Source of the DNA: an uncultured Collinsella sp.
GTDB lineage: Bacteria; Actinomycetota; Coriobacteriia; Coriobacteriales; Coriobacteriaceae
NCBI GenBank assembly: GCA_905197385.1
Contig: CAJJYO010000076.1
Span: forward strand, 1-7,505
Length of the DNA stretch: 7,505 nt
Direction: 5' to 3'
Every line of letters begins with the position of its first letter. Position 1 is the stretch's first letter. The position numbers and the translations under genes were made by a program. The notes under the pieces are model-generated. The model made no database searches and was not told where the DNA came from. It saw only the letters and a program-made list of their open reading frames with translations. Shown here piece after piece: positions 1 to 5,207 of the stretch.

Positions 1-1590
1 ACCAAAGAGAGTGCGGCCGGTGATGACCAGGTCGTTGTCGCGCAGCGTGGCGCCCGTGGCGGTAATATCCACGATGCGGTCGGTCATGCCGACAATGGGA
101 CCCAGCTCGATGTTACCGTGAAGCGAAACGATGTCGGCGTTCACGCCGCGCTCGGCATACCAGGCACTCGCGATGCGCGGGTACTTGGTTGCCACACGAA
201 GCGAACCGCGGCGGGCATAGTTGTGCTCGGCCTGACCGGCGCGCCACGCGGGCTCCGCCTCGATAAACGTGCACAGGCCATAGCCCAGGTCGACCAGCTG
301 CAGCAGGTTGAGGTCTGCCTCGATGAGCGAATCCCAACCACAGATGCCGCAATCGGCGCCGCCGCAGCCCACAAAGGCGGGCGCGTCGCTGGGACGCACG
401 ATGACAAACTCGATATCGCCGACCGCGCCCTCGCCGGCACGCGTGTCGCGACCGCGCACGATCAGGTGACGGCCGGGGTCACGCAGTTCAGAGACGTCCA
501 AACCCGCGGTCTCGAGCACGTCGAGCGTGTCGGCCTTAAGCGAGCCCTTGGGCACAGCGATGCGCAGCGGGCCCTCGGCGCCACGGCCCGCGGCGTGATC
601 GCCGTCGGAAGCGGCGTCCTCGGCCGAAGTGTGCGCTGCCTCCAGACGCTCGAGCGAAAAGGCGAAGCCCGCCGCCGGCACCTCGATGCCGTCGCCAAAT
701 GCACCGGTAAAGATGGAGTCGTAGCGTCCGCCCGAACCGACCGGATCGGGCAAGCCGCCGGCATAGGCCTTAAAGACCAGACCCGTGTAGTAATCAAACG
801 AGTTCATGATGGAGAAGTCGAAGGACAGCACCTGGGCGTCCTCGGGAGCCAAGCCCTCGACCAGAGCGCGTAACTCGTGCGTGAGCGGCGCGACGATACC
901 GGCGGCAACCAGCAACGCATCCACGCGATCGAGCACCTCGGCTCCGCCGTGCAGACGCGGCAGCTCGCTAATGGCGGCCTTGACGGCATCGGACTCGGCG
1001 CTGGCAGCCACGCGGGCATCGAGGCCCACAAAGTCGTTGGCATGCACGCAGCGCAGGGCCTCGGCAGCCAGCTCACGATCCTCGCATACCGCGAGCAATT
1101 CCTTAAAAGGACGCACGCTGCCTGCGATAATGCGCGCATCGGGAAGTGCCAGCTCGCGTACGGCCTCCGCCACCAGCGAGACGATCTCGACATCGCCCGC
1201 GGTATCGCCCGCGCCGATAAGCTCAAAGCCCAGCTGTGTAAACTGACGCGAGCCACCGGCATTGCGCTGGCACTCGCGAACCACCGGCGCCTCGTAGCGA
1301 AGGCGCAGGGGCAGGTCGGCCGCGCGCATGCGAGTCGAAACCAGGCGAACGATCGGCAGTGTGTTGTCGGGACGGACCACCAGCAGGCGGCCATCATCGT
1401 CAAAGAGCTTAAACGGCGTGTCCGCAATGCGCCCGCCCTCCTCGAGCGAACCCTTGTCCTCGAGCAGTGGCGTCTCGACCGGAAGGTAATGATGCTCCCT
1501 AAAGCAGCCCTTCACCGTATATGCGATCTCCTCGCGCGCCTGAGCCTCCTCGGGCAATATGTCCCGGAATCCCCACGGTGTGGCCGTCAT
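1..1590 (-). CDS. hisZG: HisZ-HisG fusion: ATP phosphoribosyltransferase, regulatory plus catalytic parts (3' end cut by window)
   Basis: The reading frame is open from the ATG at 1590 to the window edge: 530 codons with no stop. Residues 1-317 are HisZ, a catalytically inactive HisRS-like domain. It shows GFRDILP (7-13), RPDNTLPIVR (73-82), a degenerate motif 2 starting YEAPVVRE (from 99), FDYYTG (265-270) and a GSGGRYD motif. A polar linker (about 318-341) leads into a short-form HisG domain beginning LRIAVPKGS (342-350). The HisG domain contains the phosphate-binding stretch VDITATGATLR near the edge. HisG catalyses the first step of histidine synthesis, ATP + PRPP to phosphoribosyl-ATP; short HisG normally needs separate HisZ. 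Both domain motifs lie in the same phase, so this is an in-frame fusion. Short HisG is about 210 residues, so roughly 20 are missing past the left edge. The start has AGGAGG eight bases upstream. An unusual C409/C414/C417 cluster lies in the HisG part. Confidence 0.9.
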   Translation of the reverse strand, partial: MTATPWGFRDILPEEAQAREEIAYTVKGCFREHHYLPVETPLLEDKGSLEEGGRIADTPFKLFDDDGRLLVVRPDNTLPIVRLVSTRMRAADLPLRLRYEAPVVRECQRNAGGSRQFTQLGFELIGAGDTAGDVEIVSLVAEAVRELALPDARIIAGSVRPFKELLAVCEDRELAAEALRCVHANDFVGLDARVAASAESDAVKAAISELPRLHGGAEVLDRVDALLVAAGIVAPLTHELRALVEGLAPEDAQVLSFDFSIMNSFDYYTGLVFKAYAGGLPDPVGSGGRYDSIFTGAFGDGIEVPAAGFAFSLERLEAAHTSAEDAASDGDHAAGRGAEGPLRIAVPKGSLKADTLDVLETAGLDVSELRDPGRHLIVRGRDTRAGEGAVGDIEFVIVRPSDAPAFVGCGGADCGICGWDSLIEADLNLLQLVDLGYGLCTFIEAEPAWRAGQAEHNYARRGSLRVATKYPRIASAWYAERGVNADIVSLHGNIELGPIVGMTDRIVDITATGATLRDNDLVITGRTLFG

Positions 1591-1598
1591 CTGGTGAG

Positions 1599-1604
1599 CC
1601 TCCT
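1599..1604 (-). promoter_or_regulatory. Ribosome binding site of hisZG
   Basis: A perfect AGGAGG on the minus strand lies 8 nt before the ATG at 1590. It fixes this start, and no other in-frame start nearby has a comparable site. Confidence 0.85.
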
Positions 1605-1626
1605 CATGCTGTGTTTCGTATAGAAC

Positions 1627-1656
1627 AGAAGACCGGCATAGCTCCGCCGGTCTTCT
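1627..1656 (-). terminator. Perfect 11-bp stem-loop upstream of hisZG (terminator or leader hairpin)
   Basis: AGAAGACCGGC (1627-1637) pairs perfectly with GCCGGTCTTCT (1646-1656) around an 8-nt loop. Read on the minus strand, the stem is followed by TGTTCTAT, which is only a weak U-run. The plus side is not U-rich. It lies about 100 nt past the epimerase stop and 36 nt before hisZG. It could end the upstream transcript, or it could be a 5'-leader structure of hisZG. The sequence does not decide between the two. Confidence 0.55.
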
Positions 1657-1665
1657 GGGTACTTT

Positions 1666-1671
1666 AGCATA
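1666..1671 (-). promoter_or_regulatory. Possible -10 element for hisZG
   Basis: TATGCT on the minus strand resembles a -10 hexamer. If used, the transcript would start at about 1658, immediately before the 1627-1656 hairpin. The hexamer at the 17-nt spacing (GATTTT) is a poor -35, so this is a weak candidate. HisZG may instead depend on read-through. Confidence 0.25.
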
Positions 1672-1732
1672 CTAGAGTGCTTGCGGGGAAAATCCGTCGC
1701 AGCCGCTCACACCGTATTCATTTGGAAACATA

Positions 1733-1755
1733 GGGTAGGTTGCCGCAACCCAACC
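1733..1755 (-). terminator. Weak stem-loop just after the epimerase stop
   Basis: On the minus strand GGTTG (1750-1746) pairs with CAACC (1742-1738) around a 3-nt loop. The outer stem continues through a G-U pair and one mismatch to 1733/1755. It begins five bases past the epimerase stop codon and is followed by CTATGTTTCC, which is not a strong U-tract. It is a possible end of the deglycase-epimerase transcript. Confidence 0.3.
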
Positions 1756-1759
1756 CCAC

Positions 1760-2596
1760 CTAGGCGCCAATCGCACGACGATACTCTGCCATTACCTGCG
1801 CATCGGCAGCTGCGGGGTCGGCAAAATAGCGCCAGTCATAGGTCTCGGCCGAAACAACTCCGCGATAGCCGCGCGCCACCAGCCTATCCAGGTCGGCGCG
1901 CATATCGCGGTCCCCGTCACCCCAGGCAAGATGCGTCGTGCCGTCTGCCGCAACATCGACAAAATGCACGTGGGCGACATCGTTGCCAAGCAGATCGAAA
2001 TAATCGTCGATGGTATCCCCCGCCACCGCCATAGCGCCCAAATCCAGACACGCCTTAAGTGCCGGATGATCAACCGCCTCGATCATGCGCTTCGTATCGG
2101 CTGCCGAGTTCACGATCATCGACTCAACCGGCTGTAGGGCCTCGAGCACCAGTCGCACGCCGCGCTCTCCCGCATGCTCGGCAATCGCACGCAGCATCGA
2201 GGCGCTGCGACCCCACGCGTCCTCGATTGGCTCGTTCAAAAATGCCCAGCCACTCGAGACCATGACCTGCTCGGCTCCAAGTTCCGCCGCAATATCCACA
2301 ACGTTCTTAAAGTACGCGAGTGTGCGGGCACGTGCCTCATTCCCGCGCGCCGCGATATTCCACGGCTTGGGGTTGTTCTGTTCGGGACAAAGCCCCACAA
2401 TCCGAACCCCATACCGCTGCGACAGCTCCCGCACCTGCCCGAGCGAATCGTATCCATGGCAATCGACATACAGATGCATCGCCCCGGTCCAAAGCTCGCA
2501 ACACGTGTAGCCCGAAGCCGACGCCGAAGAAAAGAACTCCTCAAGATCAAAGTAGCGATGGCTGATATTCATAACGGCAAGCTGGGGGTAGCTCAT
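1760..2596 (-). CDS. FrlC-like sugar-amine (fructoselysine/psicoselysine) 3-epimerase, TIM-barrel family
   Basis: This is a 278-residue protein of the xylose isomerase-like TIM-barrel (AP endonuclease 2) family, about the length of E. coli FrlC. FrlC interconverts fructoselysine and its C3 epimer psicoselysine in the cytoplasm using a divalent metal. Four candidate metal ligands sit where the family has them: E152 (LVLEAL), D185 (CLDLGA), H211 (VHFVD) and E251 (SAETYDW). GYTCCELW (29-36), the IVGLCPEQN region (66-74) and EDAWGR (125-130) resemble FrlC from my memory of that protein. I chose the ATG at 2596 because GGAG lies a few bases upstream. The longer reading frame from 2656 would run through a hairpin and adds residues unlike the family. 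It follows the SIS deglycase by 73 bp. The epimerase family is firm; the substrate is inferred from the neighbour, and another sugar or sugar phosphate remains possible. Confidence 0.75.
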   Translation of the reverse strand: MSYPQLAVMNISHRYFDLEEFFSSASASGYTCCELWTGAMHLYVDCHGYDSLGQVRELSQRYGVRIVGLCPEQNNPKPWNIAARGNEARARTLAYFKNVVDIAAELGAEQVMVSSGWAFLNEPIEDAWGRSASMLRAIAEHAGERGVRLVLEALQPVESMIVNSAADTKRMIEAVDHPALKACLDLGAMAVAGDTIDDYFDLLGNDVAHVHFVDVAADGTTHLAWGDGDRDMRADLDRLVARGYRGVVSAETYDWRYFADPAAADAQVMAEYRRAIGA

Positions 2597-2617
2597 AATT
2601 ACTCTCCAACCCAAACG

Positions 2618-2646
2618 GGGCCCCGTTCCATATAGGAGCGGGGCCC
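2618..2646 (-). terminator. GC-rich hairpin between deglycase and epimerase genes
   Basis: Two 12-nt arms (2618-2629 and 2635-2646) flank a 5-nt ATATA loop. They pair fully except at one position, which is a C-A mismatch on the minus strand and a U-G wobble on the plus strand. On the minus strand the hairpin is followed by GTTTGGGTT, a poor U-run. It is likely an attenuator or an mRNA-stabilising 3' structure for the deglycase message, lying just upstream of the epimerase ribosome binding site. Confidence 0.55.
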
Positions 2647-2669
2647 AATTACACAAACGTTATTTGCTC

Positions 2670-3731
2670 TTAGTAGTCGAACTGGTGATAGTAGCGACGA
2701 TACTTGAGGTTGTGCTTGGTGACCGTCTCGTAGTAGCGAGCCAGGCGGTCGGTCACGAGCACCGTCAGAATCCACGGGGAGACGATGACGCGGAACTCGT
2801 CGTCAAGGCCGGGGATCGCGAACTCGGCGGTGTCGATGATGTTGATGTCGGTGTCGCCGGTCACGCCGCGGTTGAGGAAGGCGCGGACGCGCTCGTCGAG
2901 CTTGCGGTTCTCGTCCTCGCCCATGAACAGGAAGACCGGGACGCCGGGCTCCACGAGCTCGAGGGTGCCGTGGAAGAAGTCGGCCGAGGTGATGTAGCGG
3001 GTGCGCTTCCACTGCATCTCCTCGAGGATGCACATCGAGAACAGGATCGTCTCGCCCCACAGGGCGCCGGAGCCGATGAACATGGTGTAGGGGGCCAGGG
3101 CGTACTTCTTGGCGAGCTCCTCGGCGCGCGGCTCGAAGCGCTTGCGGATGTCGAGCATGTCCTTCCAGATATCCTTGGTCTGCTCGATAAACAGATCGAA
3201 CTTGGGGAAGCAGCCGCGGCGGTTGAGCAGGCGCAGGCCGAAGCAGTCGGCGAGGTAGTAGCCCTTCTCGCAGCCGCCCGAACCATGGTCAGAAGCCATG
3301 GCGACGCAGTTCTCGGCACCCACAGCCTGGCCGATGGGGCCCTCGGGCTTGGTCATGGCGTAGACGCGCACGCCCATGCCCTTCATCTTCTTGACGGCCT
3401 CGAGGACCTCGGGGGTGGTGCCGGACTCGGAGGCGGTGATCACGACGGACTTCTCGGTCATGCGCTTGTGGCCCATGACGTTCCACTCGGCGGCATGGAT
3501 CAGATAGACCTCGAGGTCGCGGTCGCCGAACTTGTTCATGAGGTACTCGAGCTGCATGAACTCGTCCCAGGTGCCGCCGACGCCCATCAGGAACACGGCG
3601 TCGTAGCCCTCGTCGGCGACCTTGTCGGCGAGCTCGATCATCTTCTTGCCGGTCTCATAGACGTTCTTGCCGTCCTCGACGTAGCCCTCCTGGCTAAAGT
3701 GCATGATCTCGATCTTCTCGGTTTCCTTCAT
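2670..3731 (-). CDS. FrlB-family SIS-domain deglycase (sugar-amine 6-phosphate lyase)
   Basis: This is a 353-residue cytoplasmic protein with two sugar isomerase (SIS) domains, close in length to E. coli FrlB (340). FrlB-type enzymes split fructoselysine-6-phosphate into glucose-6-phosphate and lysine; GfrE, GfrF and FraB act on related Amadori 6-phosphates. The N-terminal SIS part shows FLMGVGGTWDE (47-57) and the phosphosugar loop ITASESGTTPEV (98-109). The second domain has SADFFHGTLELVEPGVP (249-265), matching the FrlB/FraB catalytic block. Glu238 and His254 lie 16 residues apart, as the catalytic Glu/His pair does in that family. The C-terminus (YYETVTKHN to YYHQFDY) also resembles FrlB. 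The ATG at 3731 has AAAGGA upstream; the longer frame from 3824 would cover the promoter. Third codon positions are almost all G or C, suggesting strong expression. Which amine it releases cannot be read from sequence. Confidence 0.85.
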   Translation of the reverse strand: MKETEKIEIMHFSQEGYVEDGKNVYETGKKMIELADKVADEGYDAVFLMGVGGTWDEFMQLEYLMNKFGDRDLEVYLIHAAEWNVMGHKRMTEKSVVITASESGTTPEVLEAVKKMKGMGVRVYAMTKPEGPIGQAVGAENCVAMASDHGSGGCEKGYYLADCFGLRLLNRRGCFPKFDLFIEQTKDIWKDMLDIRKRFEPRAEELAKKYALAPYTMFIGSGALWGETILFSMCILEEMQWKRTRYITSADFFHGTLELVEPGVPVFLFMGEDENRKLDERVRAFLNRGVTGDTDINIIDTAEFAIPGLDDEFRVIVSPWILTVLVTDRLARYYETVTKHNLKYRRYYHQFDY

Positions 3732-3737
3732 GGCTTT

Positions 3738-3743
3738 TCCTTT
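3738..3743 (-). promoter_or_regulatory. Ribosome binding site of the SIS deglycase
   Basis: AAAGGA on the minus strand lies 6 nt before the ATG at 3731. It supports that start over the upstream in-frame ATG at 3824. Confidence 0.7.
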
Positions 3744-3752
3744 CTGTCCTGC

Positions 3753-3773
3753 ACGCGAATCTATACATCGCGT
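3753..3773 (-). other. Short 5'-leader stem-loop ahead of the deglycase
   Basis: ACGCGA (3753-3758) is the reverse complement of TCGCGT (3768-3773), with a 9-nt AT-rich loop. It lies inside the predicted 5' untranslated region and may be a leader hairpin or a protein site. The 6-bp stem is short enough to be chance. Confidence 0.3.
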
Positions 3774-3788
3774 TTCTTTTCGATACCA

Positions 3789-3818
3789 ATTATAGACATA
3801 CACCCAACGTGTTTTTAA
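3789..3818 (-). promoter_or_regulatory. Promoter of the deglycase-epimerase unit
   Basis: A consensus -10 TATAAT (3794-3789, minus strand) is preceded after 18 nt by TTAAAA (3818-3813) as a moderate -35. The predicted start of transcription is near 3782, leaving about 50 nt of leader before the ATG at 3731. The -35 lies inside one arm of the 12-bp inverted repeat, as expected for a repressed or regulated promoter. Confidence 0.65.
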
Positions 3819-3825
3819 TACCACT
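3814..3825. promoter_or_regulatory. Operator-like site, proximal arm of a 12-bp inverted repeat
   Basis: TTTAATACCACT on the plus strand (AGTGGTATTAAA on minus) is an exact reverse complement of the copy at 3872-3883. It overlaps the predicted -35 hexamer, so a protein bound here would block RNA polymerase. The regulator is not in the window. Confidence 0.55.
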
Positions 3826-3871
3826 TTTCAATCTGTTCCAATCCTCGGTGAACGGTCGAAATTCTCTGGTG

Positions 3872-3883
3872 AGTGGTATTAAA
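3872..3883. promoter_or_regulatory. Operator-like site, distal arm of a 12-bp inverted repeat
   Basis: AGTGGTATTAAA on the plus strand matches the reverse complement of 3814-3825 at 12 of 12 positions, with centres 58 bp apart. It lies about 60 bp upstream of the -35, within the gap after the MFS gene. Two regulator dimers or a DNA loop would fit. A large cruciform is less likely because the intervening 46 nt are not self-complementary. Confidence 0.5.
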
Positions 3884-3901
3884 TTAGAATTTGATGTATA
3901 G

Positions 3902-5116
3902 CTAACGCCCCAGGCGTCTCCCTTGTGTGACAAAGAACAGCGTTCCTACCAGCGCAATAATGGTCGATGCTCCAAACAGTACCGTCTGGACGCCCAAAGC
4001 CTCCGCCAAAAACGGAGCCGCCAGCAGCGGCAGCACGCCGGCGCTCATCAGGCCAAAACGCACAAAGCCGGTAATGCGCCCCAGGTATTTGATGTCGGCG
4101 CGCTCCTGAATCAAGATCATCTGCAGCGGTTCCAGGAATCCCCAGGCCAGACCGTTAATCGCTTGACCGATAATCGCGACCCCCAGCATATCGGTGCCCA
4201 CGTACACCATGGACCCAATGCCCACGGCCATGAGCGCGCCGAGCAGCAATCGCAGGTTGACATGGCGAGCAGAAAGCTTGGTCAGGATGAACGCGCCCAC
4301 CGAGGAAGTGAGGCCCACGACCGAGGACAGCCAGCCCAGCCAGACGATATCCACGTTGAGCACATCGCGGTAGAACAACGACTCCAGCGAATCGAACGCG
4401 CCAAACGCAAAGAAACCCAAAAAGCCCGAGATAAAGATGAGACGCAGGTCGTGGTCGCGAAACGTAAGTCGCGCGCCCTCGGACATGCCGCCCAGAATAC
4501 CGCCCTTCGGCTTCTCCCCTTTTGCGGGAGCAACACACTCGTGACAGCCCAAGGAGAGCACGGCCGCCACACCCATCATGCCCGCCATGAGCAGATAGAC
4601 CGATTGCGTGGCAAAACAGCTCACGATGGCACCACCGAGCAGCGGGCCAGCGGTATAGGCGATATTGCTGTAGAACACCATGAGGCCGTTCACGCGGGTA
4701 CGGCCCTCGGTGGTCGACTCCAGGTATCCCGGAAACGCATGCGTGCAGGTGTTGATAAAGCCGCCCGCAAGTCCCAAGACGCACGCGGCAAACACAAGCC
4801 CGGGGACAGACAACGGCGCCAACCCCACGCCAAGCGATAGCACTGCCGTAATCACGCACGTCACAAATGACGTCCGGCGCGGTCCAAAGCGATCGATGAC
4901 CGAGCCCGACACCATATTGCCCGCCGACGTCATAAGATTACGCACGAGCGTAATGGCGGCAACCAAAAAGGCCGTGCCGGCCAGATCATACGTGGCCGCA
5001 CCGATAAGACCCAAAAAATAGACCGCGTTGTTGGCGCACCACTGCAGGGACTCAATAAGAATCAGCCTGACCTCTGCCGGCGTCAGGCGCATTGCTTCGC
5101 GATCCTTCGCGAACAT
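3902..5116 (-). CDS. Major facilitator superfamily transporter, substrate unknown
   Basis: This 404-residue, very hydrophobic protein has about 12 predicted membrane helices and no signal peptide, the usual size for an MFS carrier. The loop after the second helix holds motif A, GSVIDRFGPRR (71-81). A hydrophilic central loop (about 190-222, with AKGEKPKGG) separates the two six-helix halves. The ATG at 5116 has AAGGAG five bases upstream, so the start is secure. It follows IID by 91 bp across a strong terminator and precedes the deglycase promoter. I saw no promoter between that terminator and the gene, so expression probably depends on read-through from the PTS genes. From context it could import an unphosphorylated sugar-amine or export the released amino acid. 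Nothing in the sequence names the substrate, and drug efflux cannot be excluded. Confidence 0.85.
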   Translation of the reverse strand: MFAKDREAMRLTPAEVRLILIESLQWCANNAVYFLGLIGAATYDLAGTAFLVAAITLVRNLMTSAGNMVSGSVIDRFGPRRTSFVTCVITAVLSLGVGLAPLSVPGLVFAACVLGLAGGFINTCTHAFPGYLESTTEGRTRVNGLMVFYSNIAYTAGPLLGGAIVSCFATQSVYLLMAGMMGVAAVLSLGCHECVAPAKGEKPKGGILGGMSEGARLTFRDHDLRLIFISGFLGFFAFGAFDSLESLFYRDVLNVDIVWLGWLSSVVGLTSSVGAFILTKLSARHVNLRLLLGALMAVGIGSMVYVGTDMLGVAIIGQAINGLAWGFLEPLQMILIQERADIKYLGRITGFVRFGLMSAGVLPLLAAPFLAEALGVQTVLFGASTIIALVGTLFFVTQGRRLGR

Positions 5117-5121
5117 ACGAA

Positions 5122-5127
5122 CTCCTT
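5122..5127 (-). promoter_or_regulatory. Ribosome binding site of the MFS gene
   Basis: AAGGAG on the minus strand lies 5 nt before the ATG at 5116. It begins only six bases after the terminator U-tract, so the ribosome site lies immediately beyond the termination point. Confidence 0.75.
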
Positions 5128-5130
5128 CTA

Positions 5131-5173
5131 TACAAAAAGGGGATGGAGGGCATAGGCCTGCTCCATCCCCTTT
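5131..5173 (-). terminator. Rho-independent terminator between PTS IID and the MFS gene
   Basis: On the minus strand AAAGGGGATGGAG (5173-5161) pairs perfectly over 13 bp with CTCCATCCCCTTT (5148-5136). The 12-nt loop can form a further 3-bp GGC/GCC stem. TTTTTGTAT starts within the end of the stem. This is the clearest terminator in the window. It ends the IIA-IID message or lowers expression of the MFS gene behind it. Confidence 0.85.
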
Positions 5174-5207
5174 CCAGGTTGCAACGAAAATCTATGCAGC
5201 CGGGCCC

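Noticed and set aside
1588..1608. Six-codon upstream frame with tandem AGG codons whose stop overlaps the hisZG start
   Set aside because: The tandem AGG is the ribosome binding site itself, and no separate site precedes the upstream ATG, so the frame is most likely accidental.
118..1623. Several plus- and minus-strand frames of 200-250 codons over the left end
   Set aside because: All are shadows of the HisZ-HisG frame, which is open from 1590 to the window edge and carries the family motifs.
2597..2656. Longer N-terminus of the epimerase from the ATG at 2656
   Set aside because: The extra 20 residues are encoded by the hairpin at 2618-2646 and do not resemble the family. The ATG at 2596 has a fitting ribosome binding site.
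2664..3818. A 384-codon plus-strand open frame over the whole deglycase gene
   Set aside because: It is antisense to a convincing FrlB-like protein, its translation is low-complexity and rich in Val, Leu, Asp and His, and it has no recognisable domain. It is a by-product of the strong G/C third-position bias.
3732..3824. Longer N-terminus of the deglycase from the ATG at 3824
   Set aside because: It would translate through the TATAAT promoter element and the leader, and the ATG at 3731 has its own AAAGGA site.
3732..3901. Sigma-54 promoter (GG-N10-GC), as for LevR-controlled mannose PTS operons
   Set aside because: I found no convincing -24/-12 pattern. A sigma-70-type TATAAT with a moderate -35 explains the region better. 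The true PTS promoter lies outside the window.
3923..4840. A 305-codon plus-strand open frame opposite the MFS gene
   Set aside because: The translation is rich in Arg, Gln, His and Lys without hydrophobic core patterns and is antisense to a clear membrane transporter.
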